Positions 36,625-46,049 are shown, counted from the first letter of the stretch. The stretch is DNA of 64,000 nt from Pseudomonas sp. RIT-PI-AD (GCF_025642785.1 NZ_JANZKU010000001.1:124001-188000); one strand, 5' to 3'. The notes: generated by a model not told the origin, from the letters alone. Numbers and translations: made by a program.

Positions 36625-36933
36625 ATGCGTCATACCCTGCTTGGAATGTTGGGCGCCATGGCGCTGGTATGGGGAGGCGCGTCGTGGGCCCAGGACGGGC
36701 CGCTGCCGATCGTGCGCGGCGCCGGCTCGCCCGGCACCGCGACCCCGCAGCCCTATGGCCAGCCGCGAATCCAGCCGTTGCCGCGCACGCCCAGCGGCAA
36801 CCCGCCGCTGCTGCGCGACGGCGGTCGGGTCGAGGATCTGGAGCGGCAACGCGACCAGCCCCTGGCCTCGCCGCAACGCAGCCCGCAACCGGACCGTGGC
36901 GCCACGCCGCCGCAGACGCATTCGGACGAGTGA
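36625..36933 (+). CDS. Small secreted Pro/Arg-rich hypothetical protein
   Basis: 102 aa with a good GGAGG site. Signal peptide cleaved after SWAQ (about residue 22). The mature part is Pro-, Gln- and Arg-rich, low in hydrophobic residues and probably unfolded. No family recognised. Confidence 0.65.
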   Translation: MRHTLLGMLGAMALVWGGASWAQDGPLPIVRGAGSPGTATPQPYGQPRIQPLPRTPSGNPPLLRDGGRVEDLERQRDQPLASPQRSPQPDRGATPPQTHSDE

Positions 36934-37008
36934 GCGCGGCCGGAGGCGCCTTCGCGCGGGTTCGCGTCAGCGCGCGGAACCGCCCCGGTCGGGCGCCGCG
37001 CGCGTCGA

Positions 37009-38466
37009 TCAGCGGCTGAGCCTGGAGGCGCCGGCAGCCGGTTCTTCGCGAGGCTCGGCGTCCTGCAGGACCTCGATCATCGAGGCCTCCGGTTCGAAGG
37101 GGTTTTCCTCGCCTTCGACCAAGTCTTCCGGCAGGAACAGGTTGAGCAGGATGGCGCTGAAAGCCCCCACGGTGATGGGCGAGTCGAAGATGTTATGCAG
37201 GGCGCCGGGCAGCGCGTTCAGGACTTCCGGCACCGAGGCCACGCCCAGGCCCAGGCCCAGCGAAATCGCCACCACCAGCATGTTGCGCCGGTGCAGCCCG
37301 GCCTCGGAGAGAATCTTGATCCCGGCCACCGCGACGGTGCCGAACATGATCAGGGTGGCCCCGCCCAGCACCGGCTTGGGCATCAATTGCAGCACCGCGC
37401 CGACCATCGGGAACAGCCCGAGCAGCACCAGGATCGCCGCGATGAAATAGGCGACGTAGCGGCTGGCGACCCCGGTCAGCTGGATCACCCCGTTGTTCTG
37501 CGCGAAGGTCACCATGGGCATGCTGTTGAACACCGCCGCCATCGCCGAATTGAGGCCGTCGGCCAGCAACCCCGAGCGGATGCGTTTCACGTACAGCGGG
37601 CCCTTCACCGGTTGCCGGGAAATCATCGAGTTGGCGGTCAGGTCGCCGGCCGCTTCCAGCGGCGTCACCAGGAAGATCACCGCGATGGGGACGAAGGCCA
37701 GCCAGTCGAAGGAAAACCCGTACTTGAAGGGAATGGGTAGGCTCACCAGCGGCACCTGGGGCATCTGCGCGAAATCCACCTTGCCCAGCAGCCAGGCAAC
37801 GGCGAATCCCAGGCCAAGGCCGATGATGATCGCTCCCAGGCGCAACACCGGGACGTCGAAGCGGTTGAGCACCACGATGGTGACCAGCACCAGGCCGGCG
37901 AGCCCGAGGTTGCTCAGGGCACCGAAGTCCGCGGCGCCGAACCCGCCGGCCATGTCGGTGACCGCCACCTTGATCAGCGACAGGCCCATCAGGGTGATGA
38001 TGGTGCCGGTCACCACCGGGGTGATCAGCTTGCGCAGCTTGCCGATGCACTGGCTGAAGGCCACCTCGACGAAGGCCGCGCAGAAGCACACGCCGAACAG
38101 CGTGGAAAGGATTTCGTCGGTCCCGCCGCCCCGGTTCTTCACCAGGAAGCCGGCGCTGAGGATCACGCTGAGGAAGGCGAAGCTGGTGCCTTGCAGGCAC
38201 AGCAGCCCGGCGCCGATCGGGCCGAAGCGGCGGGCCTGGACGAAGGTACCCAGGCCGGAGACGAACAGCGCCATGCTGATCAGGTAGGGCACCTCGCTCT
38301 GCAGGCCGAGGGTCCCGCCGACGATCAGGGTCGGGGTGATGATGCCGACGAAGCTGGCCAGCACGTGTTGCAGCGCGGCGAACACCGCCGCGCTGAAATG
38401 CGGACGGTCTTCCAGGCCATAGATCAGGTCGGAGGGACGGGTGGGGGGAAGGTCGGGTGCACTCAT
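37009..38466 (-). CDS. NCS2 xanthine permease (XanP/XanQ-like)
   Basis: 485 aa, about 14 helices, nucleobase:cation symporter-2 family. The signature 'FAQNNGVIQLTGVASRYV' matches the XanP/XanQ subgroup, which imports xanthine with protons. It is first in a run of purine genes and has an upstream TTGTGTACAA palindrome shared with them. Monocistronic. Confidence 0.85.
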   Translation of the reverse strand: MSAPDLPPTRPSDLIYGLEDRPHFSAAVFAALQHVLASFVGIITPTLIVGGTLGLQSEVPYLISMALFVSGLGTFVQARRFGPIGAGLLCLQGTSFAFLSVILSAGFLVKNRGGGTDEILSTLFGVCFCAAFVEVAFSQCIGKLRKLITPVVTGTIITLMGLSLIKVAVTDMAGGFGAADFGALSNLGLAGLVLVTIVVLNRFDVPVLRLGAIIIGLGLGFAVAWLLGKVDFAQMPQVPLVSLPIPFKYGFSFDWLAFVPIAVIFLVTPLEAAGDLTANSMISRQPVKGPLYVKRIRSGLLADGLNSAMAAVFNSMPMVTFAQNNGVIQLTGVASRYVAYFIAAILVLLGLFPMVGAVLQLMPKPVLGGATLIMFGTVAVAGIKILSEAGLHRRNMLVVAISLGLGLGVASVPEVLNALPGALHNIFDSPITVGAFSAILLNLFLPEDLVEGEENPFEPEASMIEVLQDAEPREEPAAGASRLSR

Positions 38467-38481
38467 ATCGAAGCCTGCCTG

Positions 38482-38489
38482 TTGTTGTT
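38482..38489 (-). promoter_or_regulatory. AANAANAA motif before the XanP-like start
   Basis: AACAACAA on the mRNA strand, 16-23 bases before the ATG and adjacent to the ribosome site. Candidate Hfq/Crc catabolite-repression target. Confidence 0.45.
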
Positions 38490-38613
38490 CTCGGTCGTGG
38501 GCTTGCGCGAACCGGGCTGACGCGCCGGCGTTCCACTCGCTCGGGATGAGCGGGAAGGACTGGACCGGACTATATCAGCCTGTGGACACTGTAAAAGACA
38601 AATAGCCATTGGA

Positions 38614-38623
38614 TTGTGTACAA
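38614..38623. promoter_or_regulatory. Purine-regulon palindrome, copy 1
   Basis: TTGTGTACAA, 148 bases upstream of the XanP-like start. One of six near-identical sites in the purine region; see the finding on the regulon. The nearest promoter-like match (TTTTAC-N16-TATAGT, minus strand) lies about 12 bases downstream of it. Confidence 0.55.
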
Positions 38624-38738
38624 AAACGTCGCCGACGGACTTGGACCGCCGCCCGGCGCTCGAGTCGGGCGCGGATTGTCGCTTCCACGCCCGCCGACGC
38701 CAAGGGCCAGATGCGCGGCCGCAGGCGCCCAGGGCGAG

Positions 38739-40091
38739 TCAGGGGTCCGGGTGGACGATGCAGGGCTGCACCCGATCCTTCTCGGCGAAGATGTTGAACA
38801 GCAGGTTCAGCGCCATGGCGCTCAGCGTCGCCAGGGCGATGCCGCTGTGGGTGATCGGCTCCAGCCAGTGCGGCAGATGGGCGAGGAAGTCCGGGCGGAC
38901 CACCGGCGCCATGCCGATGCCGAGGCTGACCGCCACCAGCAACTGGTTGCGCCGGTCGCCGATGTCCGCCTGCTGGAGGATGCGGATGCCGGTGGCGGCG
39001 ACCATCCCGAACATGGCGATGCCGGCGCCGCCGAGCACCGCCGGGGGGATCGAGGCGACCAGGAAGGCCGCCTTGGGCAGCAGGCTCAGCGCCACCAGGA
39101 TCGCCCCGGCGGTCACCGTGACGTAGCGGCTGCGGACCCCGGTCATCTGCACCAGGCCGATGTTCTGGGCGAAGGAGGAATGGGTGAAGGTATTGAAGAA
39201 CCCGGCGATCAGCGACGCGCCGGCGTCGCAGAGCAGGCCGCGGCGCAGGTCGGCGGGGGTGACCGGTCGCTCGGTGATGCTGCCGAGGGCGAGGAACATG
39301 CCCGAGGATTCGACGAACACGATCACCACCACCAGGCACATGCCCAGCACCGGCGCCACGCCGAAGGTCGGCAGGCCGAAATGCAGGGGTTCGACGACGC
39401 GCAACCAGGGCGCCTGCTCCAGGCCGCCGAGGTCGACCATGCCGAGCAGGCCGGCCAGCGCGTAACCGGCGACCATGCCGATGAGCACCGCGACGTTGAC
39501 CCAGAATCCGCGCAGGAAGCGATTCACCAGCAGGATGGTGGCGAGCACCAGGGCGGCCAGGGTCAGGTGGTGCAGCGAACCGAAGGCGCGTGCGCCGCTG
39601 CCGCCGCCGGCCCAGTTGACCGCGACCGGGAACAGCGTGAGGCCGATGGCGGTGATCGCGGTGCCGGTCACCAGGGGCGGGAAGAAGCGCGTCACCTTGC
39701 TCATGAAGGGCGCCAGCAGCAGGCCGAAGAAGCCGGCGGCGATGGTCGCGCCGAAGATGCCCTGCAAGCCGACCCCGGGCATCCCGGCCATGGCCACCAT
39801 GCTGCCGACCGCGGCGAAGCTGGCGCCCATCATCACTGGCATGCGGATGCCCAGCGGGCCGATACCCAGCGACTGCACCAGGGTGGCGAGCCCCGCCACC
39901 AGGAGGTCGGCATTGATCAGGAAGGCGGTTTCCTCGCGGGACAGCCCGGCCGCCTGGCCGACGATCAGCGGGACCGCCACGGCGCCGCCGTACATCAGCA
40001 GCACATGTTGCAGGCCCACCAGCAGCAATTGCAGCAACGGGGGACGGATTTCGGCGCGGGGGGCGGCGGAGCGTTCGGCGTCCTGGGTCAT
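38739..40091 (-). CDS. NCS2 purine permease (UacT/PbuX-like)
   Basis: 450 aa, about 14 helices. Its signature 'FAQNIGLVQMTGVRSRYV' is of the QNIG type found in urate/xanthine carriers such as UacT, unlike the QNNG type of the neighbouring permease. Best guess is urate, given the urate genes beside it. It has its own promoter and operator upstream (40168-40213). Confidence 0.85.
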   Translation of the reverse strand: MTQDAERSAAPRAEIRPPLLQLLLVGLQHVLLMYGGAVAVPLIVGQAAGLSREETAFLINADLLVAGLATLVQSLGIGPLGIRMPVMMGASFAAVGSMVAMAGMPGVGLQGIFGATIAAGFFGLLLAPFMSKVTRFFPPLVTGTAITAIGLTLFPVAVNWAGGGSGARAFGSLHHLTLAALVLATILLVNRFLRGFWVNVAVLIGMVAGYALAGLLGMVDLGGLEQAPWLRVVEPLHFGLPTFGVAPVLGMCLVVVIVFVESSGMFLALGSITERPVTPADLRRGLLCDAGASLIAGFFNTFTHSSFAQNIGLVQMTGVRSRYVTVTAGAILVALSLLPKAAFLVASIPPAVLGGAGIAMFGMVAATGIRILQQADIGDRRNQLLVAVSLGIGMAPVVRPDFLAHLPHWLEPITHSGIALATLSAMALNLLFNIFAEKDRVQPCIVHPDP

Positions 40092-40103
40092 GCGGCACCT
40101 CTT

Positions 40104-40111
40104 TTTTTATT
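40104..40111 (-). promoter_or_regulatory. AANAANAA motif before the UacT-like start
   Basis: AATAAAAA on the mRNA strand, directly 5' of the AGAGGTG ribosome site. Candidate Hfq/Crc target. Confidence 0.4.
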
Positions 40112-40167
40112 GTCGGGTGGACGCCCAAGCCCGCCTCCATGGCAGACGCTCGCAAGGGCGCCGTCCG

Positions 40168-40213
40168 GTTATACCGGTGCGCTGTAACCGATTCAATTGT
40201 TTTTTGTATACAT
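40168..40213 (-). promoter_or_regulatory. Promoter and palindrome of the UacT-like gene (copy 2)
   Basis: Minus strand TTGAAT (40191-40196), 17-base spacer, TATAAC (40168-40173): a good sigma-70 promoter. The palindrome TTGTATACAT (40204-40213) ends 7 bases upstream of the -35 box. Confidence 0.6.
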
Positions 40214-40277
40214 ATTCTCGGGTATTTGCATGCGTTATCTGTCCCTCGCTTGCCAGCGAATCCGCCTATCCAGAGAC

Positions 40278-40300
40278 AAAAAAGCCCGCTGAACGCGGGC
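40278..40300 (-). terminator. Intrinsic terminator of the puuE-uraD-alc-allA-puuD operon
   Basis: Minus strand stem GCCCGC-GTTCA-GCGGGC followed by six T residues, 24 bases past the puuD stop. Confidence 0.9.
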
Positions 40301-40323
40301 GAGGGTGAGCGGGGGCATCCGCC

Positions 40324-41520
40324 TCAGTCGAGGTGCGCGCCCTTGGCGATCCAGGCGCCGAGCAGGTCGCGTTCCTGCTGGGTCATCTGGGTGATGTTAC
40401 CCAGCGGCATGATCGGGTTGGTGACCGCCTGAGCCTGGATCTTCGGCGCCAACTGCTGGATCTGCTGCGGGGTGTCGAACATCACGCCGGCCGGCGCGCT
40501 GGCGAACAAGGGGCTGCTGGGCTTGGCCGAATGGCAGACGCTGCAGCGTTCGTGGATCACCGCCTCGACCTGGGCGAACTCGCTCTTCGGCGTGGCCGCG
40601 CTCGCCGTGGCGGCGGGCGCGGCGCTGCGGTCGGTACCGGTGACGAAGGCCAGGCAGAGCATGCCGAGCGCGCCCACCGGCAGCGCCCAGGCGAACTTCT
40701 GGCTGCCGTGGCGGGTGTTGAAGTAATGCCGGATGAGCACTGCGATCACCGCCAGCGCGGCGAGGATCAGCCAGTTGTAGGGGCTGCCGTAGGTGCTGGG
40801 GAAATGGTTGCTGATCATGATGAACAGCACCGGCAGGGTGAAATAGTTGTTGTGCCGCGAGCGCAGCAGGCCCTTGGCCGGCAGCGCCGGGTCCGGCGTG
40901 CGCTGCTCCTCGATGGCGCGTACCAGAGCGCGTTGCGCCGGCATGATGATGCGGAACACGTTGCCGACCATGATGGTGCCGATCAGCGCGCCCACGTGGA
41001 TATAGGCCGCGCGCCCGCTGAACACCCGGCTGAAGCCCCACGCGGCGAACACGATCAGCAGGAACAGGACCAGGCCGAGCAGGGCAGGGCGCTTGCCCAG
41101 CGGCGAATCGCAGAGCAGGTCGTAGACCAGCCAGCCGAGCAGCAGCGAGCCGAGGCCGATGGCCACCGCGGCGGCGGGCGACAGGTCGCTGCCGGGGGCG
41201 ATCAGGTAGAGGCTCGGGTTGAGGTAGTAGACCACCAGCAACAGGGCGAAGCCGGATAGCCAGGTGCTGTAGGCCTCCCACTTGAACCAGTGCAGGGTCT
41301 CCGGCATCCGTGGCGGCGCCAGCTTGTACTTCTCCAAGTGATAGATGCCGCCGCCATGGATCGCCCAGAGGTCGCCGGACAGACCGTCGCGCGGATTGCG
41401 CCGGTCCAGATGGTTCTCCAGCCAGACGAAGTAGAAGGAAGCGCCGATCCAGGCGACGCCGGCGATCATATGGATCCAGCGAATGCTCAGGTTCAGCCAC
41501 TCGGTCAGGTGTGCGTCCAC
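40324..41520 (-). CDS. puuD: Membrane urate hydroxylase PuuD with C-terminal cytochrome c
   Basis: 398 aa from GTG 41520, with GAGG upstream. An N-terminal membrane domain of about eight helices ('WLNLSIRWIHMIAGVAWIGASFYFVWLENHL' region is distinctive of PuuD) oxidises urate to 5-hydroxyisourate. The C-terminal cytochrome c domain has C326-S-V-C-H330 and 'NPIMPLGN' as distal Met, so electrons go to the respiratory chain rather than to oxygen as peroxide. Last gene of the urate operon. The family's role is known from studied bacterial homologues. Confidence 0.93.
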   Translation of the reverse strand: MDAHLTEWLNLSIRWIHMIAGVAWIGASFYFVWLENHLDRRNPRDGLSGDLWAIHGGGIYHLEKYKLAPPRMPETLHWFKWEAYSTWLSGFALLLVVYYLNPSLYLIAPGSDLSPAAAVAIGLGSLLLGWLVYDLLCDSPLGKRPALLGLVLFLLIVFAAWGFSRVFSGRAAYIHVGALIGTIMVGNVFRIIMPAQRALVRAIEEQRTPDPALPAKGLLRSRHNNYFTLPVLFIMISNHFPSTYGSPYNWLILAALAVIAVLIRHYFNTRHGSQKFAWALPVGALGMLCLAFVTGTDRSAAPAATASAATPKSEFAQVEAVIHERCSVCHSAKPSSPLFASAPAGVMFDTPQQIQQLAPKIQAQAVTNPIMPLGNITQMTQQERDLLGAWIAKGAHLD

Positions 41521-41566
41521 GGTCGGTACCTCGTTCCCGGAGCCGGCACGGCGGCCCGGGCCTTTC

Positions 41567-42070
41567 TTATGGGTGGGGGGCGAGGAGGAGCTGGTCGTCC
41601 TCGGCGAAGACGTGTTCGTCGCAGTTGTTGCCCGGACCGCTACGGTCGACCACCAGGAAGTCGTCCTGGGCGTCCAGCGCCAGCACCGGGTGGTGCCAGA
41701 CGCCGCGGTGGTAATTGACCCCTTGCCGGCCATCGCTGACGAAGGCGCGGATCTGCTCCGCCAGGGGCGCCGGGCCGGGCGGCGCCACCACGATCAGGAA
41801 AGGGCGGCCGTGCAACGGCATGAACGCCTGGCTGCCCAGGGGGTGGCGCTCCAGCATGCGCAGGGTCAGCGGCATCGGCAACGCTTCGGCGCGAAAGATG
41901 CTGATGATCGCGCGGTCCTCGGGCTGCGCGGTCTCGACGCTGGCCAGGCGGTGGTAGCGGCGGGTGGAGCCGTTGTTGATCAGGTAGAAGTCGCTGCCTT
42001 CGATTTCGATCACGTCACCGAAGGCGGCGAACGCCGCCTTGGTCAGGGGCTCGGGTATCAGTGTGCGCAT
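41567..42070 (-). CDS. allA: Ureidoglycolate lyase
   Basis: 167 aa, cupin fold. Splits ureidoglycolate into glyoxylate and urea, the last step of the pathway. Recognised by the 'MRTLIPEPLTKAAFAAFGDVIE' start, 'ERHPLGSQAFMPL' and 'YHRGVWHHPVLAL'. Follows alc by 43 bases. Confidence 0.94.
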   Translation of the reverse strand: MRTLIPEPLTKAAFAAFGDVIEIEGSDFYLINNGSTRRYHRLASVETAQPEDRAIISIFRAEALPMPLTLRMLERHPLGSQAFMPLHGRPFLIVVAPPGPAPLAEQIRAFVSDGRQGVNYHRGVWHHPVLALDAQDDFLVVDRSGPGNNCDEHVFAEDDQLLLAPHP

Positions 42071-42113
42071 GCTGGACGGTTCCGCTGGCGGGTTTCTCGG
42101 AGCGCGGCCGGCC

Positions 42114-43109
42114 TCACCGGGCGACCTTGCCGAACAGGCGCAGGCGGCTGACGCCGCCGTCGGGGAACACGTTCAGGCGCACGTGGGTAACGGGCCCGAG
42201 CGCGGCGATCTGCTCGACGAACTGGTGTTCCTGGTGCATTTGCAGTTTCTGGCTGGGCAACAGCTCGCGCCAGAACAGGCTCTGGGTCTCGATCTGGCTG
42301 TCGGTGCCGCCCTTGACGAAGGCCGCCTGGATCGAGCAGCTGTCCGGGTAGTTGCCCTTGAAATGCAGGGTATCGACGACGATGCGTTCGATCACGCCGG
42401 GATGGCCGAGGGCGATGATCACCCAGTCGTTGCCCGGGGTGCGCCGCCGCGCGGTTTCCCAGCCGTCGCCCATGTTCACGCCGCGGCCCGGGTTGAGCAG
42501 GTTGCCCATGCGCCCGAAATGCTCGTCGGAGCAGGCCAGCGCGCGGCCGCCGTTGAGCGCCGAGGCCAGGTCGAGGCTTTCCTCGCCGGGCTGGGTCGAC
42601 CAGTCGCGGTGGGGGATGCCGTAGACCCGCAGGCGCGCGACGCCGCCATCCGGATAGATATTGAAGCGCAGGTGGGTCCAGGGACGCTCGTCGGCGATGG
42701 CGTGGTAGTGGTGGCTGTTGCCCTGCAGCTCGACGGCCGGCAGGACTTCGCTCCAGAGAGTGGCCTCGTCCGGATCGCCCTCGGCGATGAAGCAGGCCTC
42801 CAACGAGGCGGAAGGCGGGTAGTTGCCGGTGAAGAAGCGCGTGTCGATGTCCACGCCCTTGATCGAGCCGGGTACGCCGAGGCGGATCACCGTGTGGTCG
42901 TAGCCCTCGAAGCGCTTGCGCCGCGACTCCCAGCCGTCCATCCACTTGCCATTATCGTCGTAGACGCCTTCTTTCCATTCCGGCTCGGTGGGTTGCAGCA
43001 TGCGGTCGACCGCGGCGAACCAGTCGTCGGTAACGGAAAGGGCGCGGGTGCCGAGGCGGGCGTCGGCGAGGTTGAGGTACTTCTCGAAGGGAGCGGCGTA
43101 GGCTTTCAT
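42114..43109 (-). CDS. alc: Allantoicase
   Basis: 331 aa made of two allantoicase repeats, each with a 'D..FF..NYP.S....AF' block ('[12 protein letters not shown]' and '[12 protein letters not shown]') and a 'H.R.NI.PDGG.ARLR..G' block. Hydrolyses allantoate to ureidoglycolate and urea. Confidence 0.95.
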   Translation of the reverse strand: MKAYAAPFEKYLNLADARLGTRALSVTDDWFAAVDRMLQPTEPEWKEGVYDDNGKWMDGWESRRKRFEGYDHTVIRLGVPGSIKGVDIDTRFFTGNYPPSASLEACFIAEGDPDEATLWSEVLPAVELQGNSHHYHAIADERPWTHLRFNIYPDGGVARLRVYGIPHRDWSTQPGEESLDLASALNGGRALACSDEHFGRMGNLLNPGRGVNMGDGWETARRRTPGNDWVIIALGHPGVIERIVVDTLHFKGNYPDSCSIQAAFVKGGTDSQIETQSLFWRELLPSQKLQMHQEHQFVEQIAALGPVTHVRLNVFPDGGVSRLRLFGKVAR

Positions 43110-43134
43110 GCAAGGTCTCGTCGGATGGGGGCGG

Positions 43135-43650
43135 TTACAGCGCCTGCAGGCGGAACAGCGCGATCTTGTTGATTTCCGCCAGGGCGCGGGCGAATTCCTG
43201 CTCGGGCGTGTGGTGGATGCGTTCCTCGAACGCGGCGAGGATCGCGTGCCGGTCGCTGCCCTTCACCGCCATGATGAAAGGAAAGCCGAACTTGGCTTTG
43301 TAGGCCTGGTTGAGGGCGGTGAAACGGGCGAATTCGTCCTCGCTGCAGGCATGGATGCCGGCACCGGCCTGCTCGGCGGTGGAAGCGGCGGTCAGCTCGC
43401 CGCGCACCGCGGCCTTGCCGGCCAGGTCCGGGTGGGCGTTGATCAGCGCCAGTTGCTCGGCGGGCGACGCGGCGAGCAGCACCTCGGCCATCTGTGCCTG
43501 CAGCGCGTCGATATCGTCGAAGCGGGCCTTGTCGCCCTGCTCGAAGGTGCGTGCGGCGACCCAGGGCGAGTGTTCGTAGATGTCGGCGAAGGCGGCGACG
43601 AAGGCGTCGCGGTCCAGTCGCGAGGGAGTCAGGGTCTGGAAGCGGCTCAT
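43135..43650 (-). CDS. uraD: OHCU decarboxylase
   Basis: 171 aa. Converts 2-oxo-4-hydroxy-4-carboxy-5-ureidoimidazoline to S-allantoin. Has '[10 protein letters not shown]' with the catalytic histidine, 'EQAGAG' and '[15 protein letters not shown]'. ATGA overlap with the puuE stop. Confidence 0.94.
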   Translation of the reverse strand: MSRFQTLTPSRLDRDAFVAAFADIYEHSPWVAARTFEQGDKARFDDIDALQAQMAEVLLAASPAEQLALINAHPDLAGKAAVRGELTAASTAEQAGAGIHACSEDEFARFTALNQAYKAKFGFPFIMAVKGSDRHAILAAFEERIHHTPEQEFARALAEINKIALFRLQAL

Positions 43651-44573
43651 GTCCGTGGGCCTCCGTGGGGATGGGTCGCATGCCAGTGGCGGGCGATGTC
43701 GACACGGCGGGCGAACCACACCCGCTCGTGGCCCTTGGCGTATTCGATGAAACGTTGCAGCGCGGCCAGGCGCGCGGGCCGCCCCAGCAGGCGGCAATGC
43801 ATGCCGATGGACAGCATTTTCGGCGCTTCGGCGCCCTCGGCGTAGAGCACGTCGAAGGCATCCTTGAGGTAGGTGAAGAAGTCGTCGCCGCTGTTGAAAC
43901 CCTGCACCTGGGTGAAGCGCATGTCGTTGGTATCCAGGGTATAGGGGATCACCAGGTGCGGCTGGCCCGGGGTGCTCTCGGGGTCCCAGTAGGGCAGGTC
44001 GTCGTCGTAGGTATCGGAGTCGTAGAGGAAACCGCCTTCCTCGCGCACCAGGCGGCGAGTGTTGGGTCCGGTGCGGCCGGTATACCAGCCCAGGGGCCGC
44101 TCGCCAGTGAGCTCGGTGAGAATGCGCACGGCTTCCCGCAGGTGGGCGCGTTCCTGCGCCTCGTCCATGTACTGGTAGTCGATCCAGCGGTAGCCGTGAC
44201 TGCAGATTTCGTGGCCGGCGGCGACCATGGCGCGGATCACCGCCGGGTTGCGTTGCGCGGCCATGGCCACGGCGAACACCGTGAGCGGGATATCGTGGCG
44301 GGCGAACAGCCGCAGCAGGCGCCAGACCCCGGCGCGGCTGCCGTACTCGTAGAGCGATTCCATGCTCATGTGGCGCACGCCCTGGAGCGGCTGGGCGGCG
44401 ACCATCTCGGAGAGGAAGGCCTCGGACTCACTGTCGCCGTGCAGGATGCTGCGCTCCCCGCCTTCCTCGTAATTCAGCACGAAGGACAACGCGATGCGCG
44501 CCTCGCCCGGCCAGCGCGGATGGGGAGGACTGTCGCCATAGCCGATCAAGTCGCGGGGGTAGTCAGCGTTCAC
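43647..44573 (-). CDS. puuE: PuuE-type allantoinase (polysaccharide-deacetylase fold)
   Basis: 308 aa, start GTG at 44573 with AAGGAA upstream. The metal-independent PuuE enzyme opens the allantoin ring to allantoate. Markers are 'NYPRDL/ADYPRDLIGYG', 'LSFVLNYEEGGE', 'AAGHEICSHGYRWIDY' and 'GWYTGRTGPNTRRL'. First gene of the minus-strand urate operon, with a near-ideal promoter overlapped by the palindrome at 44636. Confidence 0.95.
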   Translation of the reverse strand: MNADYPRDLIGYGDSPPHPRWPGEARIALSFVLNYEEGGERSILHGDSESEAFLSEMVAAQPLQGVRHMSMESLYEYGSRAGVWRLLRLFARHDIPLTVFAVAMAAQRNPAVIRAMVAAGHEICSHGYRWIDYQYMDEAQERAHLREAVRILTELTGERPLGWYTGRTGPNTRRLVREEGGFLYDSDTYDDDLPYWDPESTPGQPHLVIPYTLDTNDMRFTQVQGFNSGDDFFTYLKDAFDVLYAEGAEAPKMLSIGMHCRLLGRPARLAALQRFIEYAKGHERVWFARRVDIARHWHATHPHGGPRT

Positions 44574-44635
44574 TGCGGATTTCCTTCATCGAAGAGGCGC
44601 TCGGCGCGGACACGCCGGCGACTGGAATGGAAAGA

Positions 44636-44665
44636 TTGTATACAAAATGCAGAACGCTTTGTAAA
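44636..44665 (-). promoter_or_regulatory. puuE promoter overlapped by palindrome copy 3
   Basis: Minus strand TTTACA (44660-44665), 17-base spacer, TATACA (44637-44642). The perfect palindrome TTGTATACAA (44636-44645) covers the -10 box, a geometry expected for a repressor. Confidence 0.7.
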
Positions 44666-44829
44666 TCCTCCTTTTTACTCGCCTTGCCGGGACAGACTGG
44701 GCAAGCAATCCTGCAATAAATCTGCCTGTTCGCTTGGGGTTGGCGTAAGCCCGCGAGGGCGGCATTCGGGGGCATAGCCGGCGATACGCAGCGCACCGAG
44801 AACGTGCGGCGAGCAGCGGGGCAGAAGAT

Positions 44830-44839
44830 TTGTGTACAG
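44830..44839. promoter_or_regulatory. Purine-regulon palindrome, copy 4
   Basis: TTGTGTACAG, 12 bases upstream of the hiuH -35 box. Confidence 0.5.
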
Positions 44840-44851
44840 GTTAATTGGTTT

Positions 44852-44881
44852 TTGTCTTCATTTTTTGCTGCGTGCTATGCT
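44852..44881 (+). promoter_or_regulatory. Likely hiuH promoter
   Basis: TTGTCT, 18-base spacer, TATGCT, about 100 bases before the hiuH start, in a T-rich stretch. Confidence 0.5.
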
Positions 44882-44984
44882 CGCGGCTCACCCCGCCGGC
44901 CCCTGGGGCCATGGCTTTTCACGTCACGAGGAGGAGCGGCTCGCGGCGGTCGATGCGTCGGCCACCCCTTGAGCCCAGCGCACG

Positions 44985-45338
44985 ATGGGACGATTGACCA
45001 CACATGTCTTGGATGCCGCACACGGCTGCCCCGGGAGCGATATCGAGATCGAGCTGTTCCGGGTCGAGGGCGACGCCCTGCAACGCCTGGTGCGGGCGCG
45101 GACCAATCAGGATGGCCGTTGCGACAGCCCGCTGCTGCAAGGCGAGGACTACCGACCGGGGGTCTACCAGTTGCACTTCCACGCCGGCGATTACTTCCGC
45201 GCCCGCGGCCTGACTTTGGCCGAACCGGCCTTCCTCAATGTGGTGGTGCTGCGCTTCGGCCTCGCCGCCGGGCAAGAGCATTACCACGTGCCCTTGCTGG
45301 TTTCTCCCTACGCCTACTCCACCTATCGCGGCAGTTGA
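44985..45338 (+). CDS. hiuH: 5-Hydroxyisourate hydrolase
   Basis: 117 aa, transthyretin-related. Hydrolyses 5-hydroxyisourate to OHCU, between PuuD and UraD. It starts 'MGRLTTHVLDAAHGCPG', contains 'HVPLLVSPYAYSTYRGS' and ends in the diagnostic YRGS. No signal peptide, so cytoplasmic. The ribosome site is weak. Confidence 0.95.
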   Translation: MGRLTTHVLDAAHGCPGSDIEIELFRVEGDALQRLVRARTNQDGRCDSPLLQGEDYRPGVYQLHFHAGDYFRARGLTLAEPAFLNVVVLRFGLAAGQEHYHVPLLVSPYAYSTYRGS

Positions 45339-45361
45339 CCGGTCGGCCGCACTGCGCATCG

Positions 45362-45383
45362 GCCCGTCCTGGCGACGGGCTTT
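45362..45383 (+). terminator. Candidate terminator of hiuH
   Basis: Stem GCCCGTC / GACGGGC, loop CTGGC, then TTTC, 24 bases after the hiuH stop. Confidence 0.6.
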
Positions 45384-45419
45384 CATGGGACTGGACCGTG
45401 CCTCGGCGGCCCCCAGATG

Positions 45420-46049
45420 CTAGCGGCTGAGCAGGGAAGCGCTGCCCGCGCCCGCGAACAGGCCGGCACTGACCCGGTTGAACCAGACCTGGCCCCTGCC
45501 GGAGCGCAGATAGCGCGCCGCACCCCGCGCGCCCAGGCCGTAGGCCAGCTTGCACGCCAGGTCGAGCAGCGCCCAGGTGGCGATCATGCTGGCCAACTGG
45601 CCGGCCAGCGGGCGCCCGGCGTCGATGAATTGCGGCAGGAAGGCGGCGAAGAACAGGATGTCCTTGGGGTTGCTCGCGCCGAGCGCGAAAGCTTTCCAGA
45701 ATAGGGCGCGGAAGCCGGGCAGGGCGGGCGTTTCCAGCTGCGCCGGGGTGGCGCCGGCGCCGCGGCGGGACTCGCGCCAGCTCTGCCAGGCGAGGTAGAA
45801 CAGGTAGAGCGCGCCTATCAGCTTGAGCACCCCGAAAACCCGTTCCGAAGCCAGCAGCAGGGCGCCCAGGCCCAGGGCGGATGCGCTGAGCAGGCAGAGA
45901 GAGGCGCTGACGCCGCCGAGAAATGCCGGCAGCGAGCGGCGCAGGCCGTAGTTCAGGCTATTGCCGACCATCAACAATGACAGCGGGCCGGGGATGAGGA
46001 TGACGATCAGCGCCGCGCCGCTGAACAGCAGCCAGGTTTCCAGGTTCAT
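45420..46049 (-). CDS. LysE/RhtB-family amino acid or metabolite exporter
   Basis: 209 aa, six membrane helices, with the family motif 'IPGPLSLLMVGNSLNYGLRRSLPAFLGG' near the N-terminus and 'FWKAFALGASNPKDILFFAAFLPQF' in the middle. Substrate unknown. It lies inside the purine region but has no copy of the palindrome in its upstream gap. Confidence 0.88.
   Translation of the reverse strand: MNLETWLLFSGAALIVILIPGPLSLLMVGNSLNYGLRRSLPAFLGGVSASLCLLSASALGLGALLLASERVFGVLKLIGALYLFYLAWQSWRESRRGAGATPAQLETPALPGFRALFWKAFALGASNPKDILFFAAFLPQFIDAGRPLAGQLASMIATWALLDLACKLAYGLGARGAARYLRSGRGQVWFNRVSAGLFAGAGSASLLSR

Larger units (their letters stand above)
44574..44984. other. Non-coding divergent region puuE / hiuH
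   Basis: A 411-base gap without a credible gene. It holds the puuE promoter and operator at one end and the hiuH operator and promoter near the other, with short T-runs around 44850-44870. Confidence 0.7.
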
